A stretch of 64,000 bases of DNA from Carposina sasakii (Eukaryota > Arthropoda > Insecta > Lepidoptera > Carposinidae), in assembly GCA_014607495.2 (NCBI GenBank), contig CP053152.1, forward strand, positions 4,526,001-4,590,000, in the 5' to 3' direction. A model generated the notes under the pieces. The model had not been told where the DNA came from, did no database searches, and saw only the letters and a program-made list of their open reading frames with translations. Position 1 is the first letter of the stretch, and every line of letters starts with the position of its first letter. Of this stretch, positions 25,028-54,796 are shown piece by piece. The translations under genes and the position numbers were made by a program.

Positions 25028-25291
25028 TACAGGGTGTAACAAAAAGGGTATGTTAAGCGAAAAGCTACGTAAATAGCCCACTATAGAGAACTTATCCACA
25101 AAATTTGAGACTCGAAATCACATGTTTATTTTTCAAGATTGTATGAAAATTCCTGAGATATTTCAAAATTCTCCATAGAATCTTGAAAAATAAACATGTG
25201 ATTTCAAGTCTCAAATTTTGTGGATAGGTTCTCTATAGTGGGCTATTTACATAGCTTTTCGCTTGACATACCCTTTTTGTTACACCCTGTA
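25028..25291. mobile_element. MITE family X, near-perfect palindrome
   Basis: TACAGGGTGTAACAAAAAGG at the left and the inverse at the right. The two 130-base halves mirror each other almost completely (AAATTTGAGACTCGAAATCA and its inverse), so either strand would fold into one long hairpin. Other full copies: 40441-40703 and 62700-62961. Confidence 0.85.
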
Positions 25292-25851
25292 TAGCTATCG
25301 ATTGTAGTTTTGTATAAGGAAGAAATTATAAATCCTTACATAGTGAAAGTCTTCAAAATGGTTGGTTATATGTATTTAAAATTTGGTAAAAAAAAAATGT
25401 TTTCTCAAGTTCAGTTTACTCTACCTAAAAGATAGCTGAATATTCAACATGTTAGGTATTTTGGCAACACAGAACTTCAGTTATATTTTTATTCTTTTTT
25501 TAAGATCAAACATTTCCGATCCATGTACTCACCTAATAGTAATAAAATACTGTGAGAACATAAAATGGCTATCTAACTACATGACTAACTATTACTACTC
25601 AACCAAATCTATTAAAACTAATAATATTAGTTACAAAGCTCACTAAAACAATATTTAAACAAAATATGGGAGCTAAACTCAGGTACTTATTGGTGAGGCA
25701 CCTTGTGATGTCGTTCGAGTAAAAGCTAAAAAAAAACTATTTTAAAGTAACATTAATGTAATAATAGTAGCGACATTTGCCGCTGTAAAGTTAGTCGTGT
25801 CATGCGCACTCCCCCCCTCGCCATCTTCTTCCCCCGCACACTTGAATATTA

Positions 25852-25902
25852 GGGTCGATTCCGGCAGTCACACTTAAACCTAAACCTAATCTTAGTCAGG
25901 TC
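25852..25902. repeat. half of MITE family W
   Basis: GGGTCGATTCCGGCAGTCAC, ACTTAAACCTAAACC, TCTTAGTCAGGTC match one arm of 45576-45725. Confidence 0.55.
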
Positions 25903-27410
25903 TTTACTATTATATACGAGTATATTATAGACTAAACTAGCTGTCAAACGCAAAATCAAACTAGATAGAATGAGCGCGCGCATGACACGCCATGTTTCTG
26001 TTGTTTTGCGTTTGACAGCTATCAATTAGGTCCATATGATTTATCAAATCAAAGTATAGATACTTGTACTGTGAAAATTTTCACGAGAACTTTACAACTG
26101 CAACTACGTAGGCATTAGTCAAGTGTTACATTAGTAGAGTATTAACGAAGAGGCACAAAATTAAAATTGTAATATGCAACCGCCACTGATCGTGATTATT
26201 GCTAGCTGCACCAACTCCTTACACCGTAACACTAATGTAATGGATGATCGTCGTGTAACATGTAACATTATACTGCGTAACGATCAGTACGCACCTTAAA
26301 ATTACACATATGCTGACAAGTGGCACTTATTGTATTATATTTATTTCTCTTTCACGATTGGTTTGCTGAAGAAATCTCTCTGATGTGTAGAATAAAGCAT
26401 AAGAATCGTCGAAATTACTGTACCGTAAGAGAGGAAAGCAATTCACACCGAAGCTGAAAGGGATCATTAAGCAGCTAAATTTAGCCATCATCACGATTAG
26501 TAACCTGCGGGATTACCAAGAGGAAGAGGAATAATTCCATCGTGGAAGGGAGATGTCGATCTACAATGCTAATAGCGTCGTCTCGCTTTCACATTATTCT
26601 CGTAGTTCTCAATTGTAAACTAAACTAAGAATAAAGAAAACTAGCAATCAATACCATTGCAAAGTTTTAGTAATACGTTATGAGTATGTACCTTTACTTT
26701 GGGACAACACATTACACTCTAGACATTTTGCAAATTAGATTTATCTACTCACTAAATATCATGAGGACTATAAACAACGCTTTAGGCGCTTTACTTGCAA
26801 CATAATTTCATGTAATACACAAACAGAAATCACCAACTTCTTATTGTGTTAGGTTGTTCATTTTGTTCTATTATTGTGATACGGAGTTATACTATGTAGT
26901 ACAAAGTAATGAATGACAACAATATCCAGTCTTAATGCAAACTTAATTTCAAGTTTCTTTCTCTTTAATACAAGACTGGCAGCTAAAATATTAGGGTTCT
27001 TGCTTAGACAATGTAACATCGTTTTGCGTCGACGCTCGTTGTCGTAACACTCCACTCCAAACTAATCGCGTTAGCAGTTAGACTTCATCACATGATTTGA
27101 CGAACGTGAAAATAAATACTTCCTATTGGAGCAAATGTTTCGGTGACGAACCTTTATATAGAGTCTATCGATATAATGTTACTTTTTCTAATCCCCTTTA
27201 ACACAATATAAAATAGTTAATAATATTAACCTAATTATTGTTATCAGTACCATATTAATGTCATTTTATGACTAATGCGATCATCTCGTGTTGTTTTCAC
27301 TTCCCATAATTACATAGTTGCGGTTCGCGTTTTAATATCAGTGATAGATATATAAATAATTATAACACTAGGTACATATAAAGGCATATGACCATAAGGC
27401 TAAGGCCGCA

Positions 27411-27670
27411 CTACGGCAAAACGCCCGAGGTTTTTAGCCGCCTGATTTTGTGATGAAAAAAAAACTAATGGAAGCGGCCGCACTGACGGTTTTCTCCCGC
27501 GACTGATTTTAAAACCATGTTTTGTTACATGGCTAGCGGGTAAAAACCGCGCAAAAATTTGTAGTCCATAGAACTTATATTCGCGGTTTTTAACCGTAGT
27601 GTGTGCGTCTCGGGCGGTTTTGCGGTTGCGCGGTTTACCGCTTGCGGGAAAAAACCGTAGTGCGGCCCTA
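27411..27670. mobile_element. MITE with GGCCGCACTACGG ends
   Basis: TAAGGCCGCACTACGGC at the left and the inverse, CCGTAGTGCGGCCCTA, at the right; CG-rich interior unlike the surroundings, with repeated GCGGTTTT blocks. Confidence 0.7.
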
Positions 27671-27675
27671 ACCTA

Positions 27676-27832
27676 AGGCTGTTTCTTCCAGAGATATGCT
27701 ACGTTGCGTGTGTGGATGCGTTTGATACCTACCTAATTCGTTCGTTGACATCATGACGAATGAATATGATTGGTGAATATCACACGCATCTATAGCAACG
27801 TACCATAGCACATCTCTGTTGGAAAGGCAGCC
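27676..27832. mobile_element. foldback MITE (GGCTG...CAGCC)
   Basis: GGCTGTTTCTTCCAGAGAT with TGCTACGTTGC on the left, and GCAACGTACCATAGC with CATCTCTGTTGGAAAGGCAG on the right. It abuts the element at 27411-27670 with only five bases between. It ends about 300 bases downstream of the Ack stop codon, so it may lie in the Ack 3' untranslated region. Confidence 0.65.
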
Positions 27833-28135
27833 GAAATACCTTTATTATAGAGATTTTTATTATTCGAGAGTTATATTTTAGCATTTAACTAAAAACTTGT
27901 GTTAGATAAAGTCATCTAAAACACAGCGCATAAACCAAACTTGTTATTGTAAAAGGTGTTAGATAAATAAACAACGAATAAAAATATCACAAGAGCAATA
28001 ATAAAAGGAATATTTTGATTATTACTGTAAGCAGATAATGGACTTTTGTTTTCCGAATAATATCATGATTCTCAAATTGTAAAGGAAAATAAGAACATAA
28101 TCATTAGCTATCCCTTTCCTATAGTAATAGAGTAT

Positions 28136-46305
<18,170 letters not shown>

Positions 46306-48237
46306 TTTTTATTCCTAGTCTTCACTTTAAACTAGATGTTTGATAATTGGTAATAATGATAGTCGAAGTGGCATTTCAGGAAGTATCTTCATGTGATGCT
46401 TTATTAGGAGTCAGGAGGATGTTGTAATTGGAGCCTTGGAAGACACTAACACGGTACAACTCTTACACACTTCTAGATATATAAAACTTAACTTTGTCAA
46501 ATAGTTTTTACCGAACTACTAAGTAAATAAAACAAATTCTTAGAGAACTTTACACAACTTCACACTCCGAGAGCGAAAAACTTATTCCTACAATCTGTCA
46601 AAGTAATCAAACGATGATGGAACGTCATTTTATTTTTTAAATGAATGTAAGGGAAAAGACAGCAGCCAATTCATACAGCCAAGAACTGGCAAGTCACTTT
46701 TTATTCGTTTTGTGAACGACAATCAAATTGGTACATGGGGATGGAAATTGGTATTGATATTTTCACAAATTGAAAATCTTCTAACTAGTACCAGTTGTAC
46801 CGGCATGCGGCATGTTACTTTTAAGAAAGCACGAGTCACGACGCACAATAAGAAATGTAGGTACTTAATAAGAAAGATTCTTCATCAAAAGGTTTCTTCG
46901 AATGTCGGCGCTAGTTGCTCAGTATATAACTAAATAATCTATGTAACTGTATACAAAAATATTTCGTTCCGAAATCGTCCACGAGCCCTAGTCTATGATT
47001 ATACTCTAGAGAGGGTAATCACTGTAATCTGATGTACTTTGTGTTCAATTAATGAATGACATGAAAGTCCATTCATTAGAGTATCCTGTGTTTAGTCAAC
47101 GTTCAATTGTACACTTTGTTATTACTTTGTGCTCCGGTTTGTACCATACAAAAAGTAAAAGTATACTTAGCTTTGTGCGTGTTTGTCACTATTTCTACAA
47201 CATTTACTATAATTTTTTTTGACATTTAACGTCCACGTTGCTTTGTTTACTCTTCTGGTCTGCTATTGTTTTTTAGGTTAGGAGAAAGATTCGTCAAGAA
47301 AATCTAACAATAATATAAGCTGAGTTAGGATTATTTGTTTACTTAACTGTTAAGTTATAATAAGCAAGGATTTATTTAAAGAGGTAATTGACTTAATAAC
47401 AAGAGCCAGTGACTAAAACGTCCATGCAACTAATTATCAATTTCGTAACTTGTGTCGTGCGTCTATTCCTCGGTCGCCACCACTGACGCAGCAACATTAT
47501 GTATCTAGGATCAATGATTTGAATCCTGTGCCGACTCGGGTCTTACTAGAATACATCAGCTACATGAGATCCTACCGCGCATGAGGCGATAAGCTATCAA
47601 CATGACTGATCTTTTGCATCTAATAAAGTCATGCACATAGTAACTAGCACCATTCATAGAATTACCTTTGAATGGTGCTCTTAAAATGCTCTCACCATTC
47701 AAAGGAACTATTAGGTGAATATACTACTAGTAGGTATTTGTCCTGTTTTCTTTACTTACTTAAAAAGTTTTAACATAAGAAAAGGTAGGTAGCTATTACC
47801 AATTATTAAGAACCAACATTAGAAAAATAACAAAAGTAGAAGATGTAACAATCAGGATATAAAGGCAAAGAAAGTGTTGGTCTGACAAAATCGGGTTGTC
47901 AAGACAGAAGCAGAAGGAGTTGGAGGAGATCTTTGTGACCTATGAAAATTAATAATATGAAACTAACCCATATCATTTACCTATGTAAGTATCATTATAT
48001 TAGGATTGGCATGTAGTGTGGTCGCACAGATATTGTACTTCCAAATATTCACATTTTGTGTCAAAGTAAATGCTCATGTCTTCATGAAACATTTACATGC
48101 TTATATTTGGATGTAATTAGTCCTATAAATACTTACTTGCATTATTTTATTTAAACTGAGTGTTTAGATAATAAAATTGAACAGCAGTTTTTATTTATGT
48201 TTGTATAAAATGTGCCAATCTATACCTGGTTTATTAA

Positions 48238-48362
48238 GCCTAACTTAGGCTCCAGTCTCTCCGCAGTTTGCTAACTTGTTGAAAATAACAATGTGCCTAA
48301 TATTGTCATGTAATTTAAGATGCAACATTGTGGTGAGATAATAAAGACATATTATTATTAAT
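48238..48362 (+). repeat. LINE 3'-tail fragment, copy 2
   Basis: ACTTAGGCTCCAGTCTCTCC, GTTTGCTAACTTGTTGAAAA, ending GATAATAAAGACATATTATTATT. Same tail as 3375-3480; AATAAA and an ATT run mark the LINE 3' end. Confidence 0.6.
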
Positions 48363-49375
48363 CTAGTAGGTACCTGTACCTACTTACATGTGTATTTGTT
48401 ATTATGATTACCTACCTACTTATCTCACCTTAAAAATAGCAGTTCCTTCATCATGAGTTTGATTTTATAACGTGTGGAAAGTGTCTGCCTATGTAATTTT
48501 ACCGGCATCAATATGGTAGGTTACTGCCTATATGATGTACCCAAGTATTTGGATTCATACACCAACCAAAGTTCTTTATATGACTATATGTTCATGTAGG
48601 TATGTCTTATTATGCACTCTGACTGAACATTATAAAGATCAATTATTATTCTTTATATGTTAATGTAGGTATGCTCTAGGTAAATTTAAAAAAATCTGTT
48701 ATTCTTCCTACCTGCCTCCCAGTACAGGGCGTAAGTACCTAAGTAGCAGCTAGCTAGGCAAATATTATGATGTAAGTACCTAGTATGTACCTATTCCGGA
48801 AATGCATTTCAATCTGACTAGGTACCTATTCCAAGCAAATACATATAGTATCTAGGCAATTATCTCATACAATCCATTTGTGTGCCTATCTACAAAGGCC
48901 GCCCAGACTTGATTTTCTAAGATAGTAAGTATTGAAAAATTCCAAAACAACTTAAGAATGTTCATATACGTACCTACCTAATCTTGAAAAATAAACATGT
49001 GATGATCATGGAGGTACCTCCATGTGATTTCTAGTCTGTATTCTGTATGATGAAACATGTAGGTAGGTACTGACTGATTCATCAATACCGAGGCAAAACT
49101 CCTTAAGAAGTAGCCTCTACTCTACTTTTCTTACTCTCTTAAAAAAAACACTATAGCACTTAACGTGACAGATCCCAGCCACCATTATATAAAATTAGGG
49201 TTCCCTCCAAATGTTCCTTAAGCCATAAGTGAAATTATCTTATTTATTTTAAATTTTTAATAAATATAATGTTATCAGGTAAGACAGGTTTAGATCCAGA
49301 CTATAACCAGGCACCATGTGGTCCTATCGGCTCTTGGTGCTCTGCCTACCCCGTAAGGGATAAAGGCGTGATTAT

Positions 49376-49505
49376 ACAGGTGTAACAAAAAAGGTATGTT
49401 AAGCGAAAAACTATGAATATAGCCCATTATAATGAACCTATTCCCAAAATTTGAGGCTCGAAATCACATGTTTATTTTTCAAGATTGTATGAACATTTGG
49501 GAATT
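49376..49505 (+). repeat. half of MITE family X
   Basis: ACAGGTGTAACAAAAAAGGT, AAATTTGAGGCTCGAAATCA and TTATTTTTCAAGATTGTATG; only one arm of the palindrome remains. Confidence 0.65.
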
Positions 49506-49664
49506 CTATCTTATTCTATTCTATCTTCTAATATCTTATCATCATACACAGAAGATCTTATCATACGTGAAGATTTTTACTACTGGCGACCCGCCCCGGC
49601 TTCGCATGGGTGTAATGCCCTTTCACGTGGACGAAGTCGTGGGTGGCAACTAGTTAGTTATAAA

Positions 49665-50028
49665 CAACATTATTTAGTTGACCAAAATGTCAATTGTAAG
49701 TTTAGAGTTTAGATTCTAAACCATTCTCGAACCCATTTGAACGTTCGTGTGTTTGTAAATTAACTCCTTTTGAAAGGCTAGACCGATTTTGATGAAATTT
49801 TTTGTGTGTGTTCAAGTAGGTTCGAGTATGATTTCGGTTCACAATTCGGTCAACGACATTATGTTTTTTCTGCAGTCCATACAGACGGAATCCAAAAACA
49901 TTATTCAGTTGACCGAATTGTGAATCTAAACTATTCTCGAACCCACTTGAACACACACAAAAAACCATCAAAATCGGCCCAGCCGTTTAGAAGGATTTCA
50001 ATTACAAACACACGAACAGAAGATTTAT
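49665..50028. repeat. compound inverted repeat, Helitron-like
   Basis: TTCAAGTAGGTTCGAGTATG ... ACAATTCGGTCAAC (49809-49854) is mirrored by GTTGACCGAATTGTGAATC ... ACCCACTTGAACA (49906-49953). The right part, AAAATCGGCCCAGCCGTTTA, resembles Helitron bodies. It abuts the H1 copy at 50030. Confidence 0.5.
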
Positions 50029-50029
50029 A

Positions 50030-50195
50030 TCTTTACATATAATAAAAATGTAACGGATCGCTGTCTGTACATAGAAAATATATGAGAAATAATATAGAAG
50101 ACCTTTATTAACGCAATAGTACCCAAAAAATTTTTTTTAATTTTTGTATTTTGTTTTGACATTTTTCTGTAGACGGAGTCGCGGGCGTCCACTAG
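50030..50195 (+). mobile_element. non-autonomous Helitron family H1, internally deleted copy
   Basis: TCTTTACATATAATAAAAAT to GGAGTCGCGGGCGTCCACTAG; the central 150 bases present in other copies are missing. Confidence 0.75.
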
Positions 50196-50205
50196 TATAT
50201 AAATC

Positions 50206-50470
50206 ATCATCATCATCATCATTTACAGCCCTGAGAAGTCCACTGTTGGACATAGGCCTCCCCCAACAACCTCCACTCCGACCGGTCGGAAGCAGCCTGC
50301 ATCCAACCGACGCCCGCAACCTTGACCAGGTCATCCGTCCACCTCGCGGGTGGCCTTCCCACGCTGCGCTTGCCGATACGTGGTATCCACTCTAGAACTT
50401 TCCGACTCCATCGGCCATCAGTTCTTTGAGCTATGTGCCCTGCCCATTGCCACTTCAGCTTGCTGGACCA
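50206..50470 (-). pseudogene. RTE retrotransposon reverse-transcriptase C-terminus
   Basis: Minus strand reads uninterrupted from about 50470 to a TAA beside the (ATG)n tail: [48 protein letters not shown]. This is the well-known end of RTE reverse transcriptases and identifies the many shorter remnants in this window. Heavily 5'-truncated. Confidence 0.8.
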
Positions 50471-50779
50471 GTATATAAATATAACACTCGTATTTATTAC
50501 ATTCTAAAAACACTCACACCCACAATTCAATATGAAAGCCTTCCTTCTTTACCCGGGCTGAGGACCGGCACAATTCATTGGGTATATTCCATCGTTACTC
50601 TCTTGGCTGATCTTGGTGAATATTAGTGTATTAAGTAGTGGAATATACCCATGATAGATCTAGCTCAGACTAACCCGGAAAAGTATCAATATTTTAATAA
50701 CATCACTGGCACATAAAATATAAGTTTTAGTCTGGGCAAGACCTAATCAACATTTCAGGCTACTACTAGCATGATAATA

Positions 50780-50992
50780 TAGGGTGGATGTGACAGCCAG
50801 GCAAATGTTGATATGGCGACTTCAGACCAAGATTATGAGGTGAAAACCTCTGAAATTATATTTTATAAATATTGTGTAATTCGTTTAAAACGTTTTAAAA
50901 TTTTAGCCAATGAAGTAAAATAACATGTCATATAACTCAAAACAATGGTACTTGTTTCAGTATTTGCCTGGCTGTCACACACACCCTGTATA
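50780..50992 (+). mobile_element. MITE family Y, short copy
   Basis: AGGGTGGATGTGACAGCCAG to TGCCTGGCTGTCACACACAC, CCTGTATA; the terminal repeats are inverse over about 25 bases. Confidence 0.7.
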
Positions 50993-51199
50993 TCTAGTTT
51001 CGCTGAATGCTTATTGTGGCGAAGTTACTTTCATTCATCATTCTTATTTACACCATGCGTACACGTAATATGAAAATAAGTTGAAAAAAATTTTCACTTA
51101 AATTAAATACACATACATACATGTTTTATTGGATAATATACCTATAATATTTAAATTAGTAGGCGAAGCTAAGCATTAATTTATTATTTTTAATATACA

Positions 51200-51320
51200 T
51201 AAACGTATGTGTTCCCAAAATAGGGTAATCAGAACTACGATCACGAAGGAGATCCTTTAGTCACGTTTAGCATATTGGGGCCAGATAAAGATGATCAGTG
51301 ACAAGTCGCTAGCTTGTCGC
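51200..51320 (+). repeat. dispersed repeat family R, fragment
   Basis: CAAAATAGGGTAATCAGAAC, TAGTCACGTTTAGCATATTG, GTGACAAGTCGCTAGCTTGT. Confidence 0.6.
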
Positions 51321-51538
51321 CTGAGAACGGAAAAATTAAAGTGAAAAACAACCACAACCATACCAAAGCTGAAAAAAAACATGCCAGAAAATGCGAAAAA
51401 GGGAAAAAAACACCAGCACGCACCCCAAGCTGAAAAAAAAACATGCATTGAAAACTTACACCTCCGCTGCTGTGAGCGCCAAGTTTCCTGAAACATGTGG
51501 TAAAATATTAATAAAATGGCAATTACTTCAGATACTAT

Positions 51539-54500
51539 CTACTCAATTACTACTGTACTACCCGTTAGATCACAACGTGAACATATGAAATTTCGAATTT
51601 TGCTCAAAGAATACTTTTGCTTGATACAATTTCGATGGAAATATTCGCGACAAACTGTGCAATTAATCATGTCATGGGTATCGCCATTCTTACGACAAAA
51701 ACAGTAAACTTTTCTAAAATAATGTTCTACAGGTTGAAATGCTATAGGTTTACAAGAACTAATTGGAAACTTTTCTAAGAAATTCCTGGACTCTAAAATG
51801 GATAATAAATGCTGGCGCATCAAGTTATGCTCAAATTTAAATTTACTTGGATTCTCCCCTAAACAAAGTAATTTCGCAAAAGCAATGGAAAAAAGTCCAC
51901 AGTCATTACCGTTAGCTTGCATATCAACATCATGAACCCTTACTAAAATTTGCGTTACATCTGGATGTAACCTACTGAGACTACTTGCTATAGAAATAAT
52001 ATCGGGACTAATTTTATGTCTACTAAAAAGCGAATCATATAGGTCGATCAGTAATATGTTGTTTTTAATACGACCAGTTATACAATTCCAGTGGTTCCCA
52101 TCTACGTGACAAATCTGGACAAAAGCGCCTAAGCATGGCTTTAGCATAGGTGGTTTACCTGAAGCTAAAACTGGGTTTTGCAAACCTTCTACAAGCGGAT
52201 GTTCGCGTTGTAGTAGTAATGAGGCCGCGAAAATGATGTCAGAATCTATCCAAGAATTACTTAGTAGTATATCACGGTGAGATTGAGAAAGAACGAGGTC
52301 TGAAATTTTAAGCCAGTTGTCGCGAGTCACCAGTTTATGCTTTGTCTTAAATTTAGGAATCCCTGAGAAATAATCAGTGATTCTAAATTTTTTCTTTGGT
52401 GCCCTCTCAGATGGTTTTGGAGCCTGGCGCTTTTGTCCAATAGCTGTTTGTTTGTTTCGTTGAAGTTTTATTTTAGTTAAAAGTTGCATTTTATTAATAT
52501 TAAACTTGACTTTTGTGCGGTCATTAACGTCAGTCTGTTTGTTATTACTATTAATTAATAATGTTGTCAGGTCAGTCTGTCTGTCGATGGGATGGTCTAT
52601 ATAACTTTTGGCAACATTATTAATGTTAGTCTGTTTGTTTGTTTTGTCGGCAAACTCTTTCACTTTCAACAAAACTTCAGTCTGTGCGTTGTTGTCTAAT
52701 TCATGGAGATTATTTTGGGAATCTGTACATGAAATGTTTGTTTGTTCGTTTGTTTGTCTTATTTCGTCGAAGAATTCTGTCTGCGTAAGAAGAGCTGAAA
52801 AATCAGCATCGTGCGACCATTCGTTGACTAATTGCTGCAATATATTTAAACGACTTGGAAAATTACTGTGACTCGAAGACTTCAAAATCTCTAATAATGA
52901 ATAGCAAACAGATTTACTTTTAAAATATTGTTGTGTTTCAAGAGAAACAGGTTTCGGTAAAAAAATTGGTTTACGAATTTTTGTGGTGCTACGACATAAA
53001 TCAAGTGTGGCCAAATAGTGGGATTTAGTCCATCGTTGCGAAACTAACTCCTCCGAAAAAATGTCTTTCTTCAGATAGAACCGCAAAGCAAAAATATGCA
53101 AACATGGCAAATCGTACATGCAAAAGTAGCTACAATCGCAGTTAAATAAAGTTGTATGGGCAGGACTATGCAAAGGTATTTCTATCAAATAAGAAGAAAG
53201 GTCAGTCTGTCTGTTAAAGTTCGATAGGCTTGCAGATGCAATACCCTTAGACATATTAGAAATTATTTCTTTATAGGCAAAATATGTAGTACATTGTGAA
53301 ACAGTAACTAAAACATCAGGTGCTAAATCTGTGTATGTGTTAACCCGATGAGTTGAATCTTTAAATGCTGCAATAGACAATTTGTCTAGCATTCCAGTAA
53401 GGTGTGATTTTAAACTAGAATAAAAGTTCTGCATAGAAGAATACTTCTTTATAGAAGTTTTCAACTTTTGATTAAAGGACTCTAATCTATTGTTGGTGGT
53501 ATCACCCAAATTATAATTACGTATACGGAAATATTGACACCACGATTGCCGACAATTGTGCCATCTATTTACATATTGCTCAACAATATTAAAACCTGAA
53601 AAGTTACGTCTAAAAATATCAAAAGTCTCATTGTAAATAGTTTCTTGTGAAGCGAAAGCCATTTTTTCTAATAAGGTTTTACATTCTCTATATAAAGTTT
53701 TCGGAACACTAGAAGAATGAACCATCTCTTTAAAGCTCTTTAAAACATGAAATAAACAAAGTTCATGTCTCGCATTCGGGAAATAATTTTTGAGTATCGC
53801 TATTTCAGTAAAGTCCTTGTCAGTCATGTAACTTCTAATTAAATTATGGGAAGGGTTATGATGAGCAAAAAATTTTATAAAAGTATCTACAATATATTTA
53901 GTCTCATGGGCTAAAAGACCAAACGCGACAGGTATCGAATGGTTGTTACCGTCTACGGCCATAATAATATATAAGGGCATTCTACAGTCATTTAAGCTAT
54001 AAGTTCCATCCAAAAGTATATGATCTGAGTACTGCTTAAAGAAATGGACCATCCACGAAAACTGGAAGTAAACCAATTGCACTGTATTATCAATAGTCAA
54101 TGTCTCGACAATCATACCTTTATCTGACTGAAGGTCTGACAACAACGAAGCAAAAAATCGATCTGAATCAGTTTTATTTCTAATAGAGATACACTTCTTT
54201 ATTGAATTTAATTGGTCAGAAGAGATCTCACAGTCCTTCTCATCGCGAAGATACTGTTTTATTTTAATATTAGGTGTGTCATATTTTAACATTAATTTCA
54301 TATTAGATTTTAATGTCTTATTTTCATTATTATCTCTACAAATTTTTACGTTACTATCTGAATCAATAATTACTCGGGGTACAGAATGATCTATACCTCG
54401 AATGCCTCTGTTAATACAATAATATTTAAATGTATACTCATCAACAGAGTGGCCACAATGTTCGTCATCAAATGACCTAATAACAAAACCAAGATTTTCA

Positions 54501-54796
54501 CGACAATATGACACAAGAACATGCGCGGGACAATTAATTTTAGATGTTCTTTGTAAGGGCCGTATTCCTAAAGATTTACTAGCGTAAGAACCACTATGAG
54601 CACAAACAAATTTTACAAATTTATATCCTAAATTTAGAGGCAAAGGAAAATGAATTTTTTTATTGTAAGATATGATTGTCCGAGAATTTCCAATAACAAA
54701 AACAGGACTTTTGGTACACTTCATATATTTTTCAAAACTAGTAGCAAAATCATTCCATGTAGGAAAAATCATACCCTTACAAACGATTTTGTCCAT
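51539..54796 (-). CDS. MULE transposase fused to SWIM finger, Ulp1-type protease and PHD finger
   Basis: An intact 1085-residue frame, the longest of any non-LTR gene here. N-terminus (about 40-130) looks like a FAR1/FLYWCH-type zinc-binding fold (Cys/His at CAHSG, CPAHV, EHCGHS). The MULE DDE core has Asp263 (LLDGTY), Asp326 (YMTDKDF), CLFH at 347-350 and Glu439 in TNNRLESFN. The SWIM finger has Cys553, Cys555, Cys565 and His567. A 210-residue hydrophilic linker carries repeated QT motifs and a basic KRQAPKPSERAPKKK stretch, a possible nuclear signal. The C48 (Ulp1/SENP) domain has His902, Asp921, Gln960 and Cys966 (MQANGNDCGLF). The PHD finger is C4HC3 (1032-1075). The ATG sits two bases after a possible acceptor (TTTTTAG|AC), hinting at a 5' exon. 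No terminal inverted repeats were found. It is a transposon or a domesticated gene; MULE-Ulp1 fusions are known in plants and exist in invertebrates. Confidence 0.85.
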   Translation of the reverse strand: MDKIVCKGMIFPTWNDFATSFEKYMKCTKSPVFVIGNSRTIISYNKKIHFPLPLNLGYKFVKFVCAHSGSYASKSLGIRPLQRTSKINCPAHVLVSYCRENLGFVIRSFDDEHCGHSVDEYTFKYYCINRGIRGIDHSVPRVIIDSDSNVKICRDNNENKTLKSNMKLMLKYDTPNIKIKQYLRDEKDCEISSDQLNSIKKCISIRNKTDSDRFFASLLSDLQSDKGMIVETLTIDNTVQLVYFQFSWMVHFFKQYSDHILLDGTYSLNDCRMPLYIIMAVDGNNHSIPVAFGLLAHETKYIVDTFIKFFAHHNPSHNLIRSYMTDKDFTEIAILKNYFPNARHELCLFHVLKSFKEMVHSSSVPKTLYRECKTLLEKMAFASQETIYNETFDIFRRNFSGFNIVEQYVNRWHNCRQSWCQYFRIRNYNLGDTTNNRLESFNQKLKTSIKKYSSMQNFYSSLKSHLTGMLDKLSIAAFKDSTHRVNTYTDLAPDVLVTVSQCTTYFAYKEIISNMSKGIASASLSNFNRQTDLSSYLIEIPLHSPAHTTLFNCDCSYFCMYDLPCLHIFALRFYLKKDIFSEELVSQRWTKSHYLATLDLCRSTTKIRKPIFLPKPVSLETQQYFKSKSVCYSLLEILKSSSHSNFPSRLNILQQLVNEWSHDADFSALLTQTEFFDEIRQTNEQTNISCTDSQNNLHELDNNAQTEVLLKVKEFADKTNKQTNINNVAKSYIDHPIDRQTDLTTLLINSNNKQTDVNDRTKVKFNINKMQLLTKIKLQRNKQTAIGQKRQAPKPSERAPKKKFRITDYFSGIPKFKTKHKLVTRDNWLKISDLVLSQSHRDILLSNSWIDSDIIFAASLLLQREHPLVEGLQNPVLASGKPPMLKPCLGAFVQICHVDGNHWNCITGRIKNNILLIDLYDSLFSRHKISPDIISIASSLSRLHPDVTQILVRVHDVDMQANGNDCGLFSIAFAKLLCLGENPSKFKFEHNLMRQHLLSILESRNFLEKFPISSCKPIAFQPVEHYFRKVYCFCRKNGDTHDMINCTVCREYFHRNCIKQKYSLSKIRNFICSRCDLTGSTVVIE

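Larger units (their letters stand above)
46306..51199. other. non-coding stretch upstream of Ack
   Basis: The Ack start codon is at 46305-46303, so 46306-46600 should hold its 5' untranslated region and promoter; no TATA box or DRE was convincing there. 46600-49370 has only AT-rich sequence, a family R fragment (47530-47610) and a LINE tail. No exon with homology was recognised. Confidence 0.45.
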
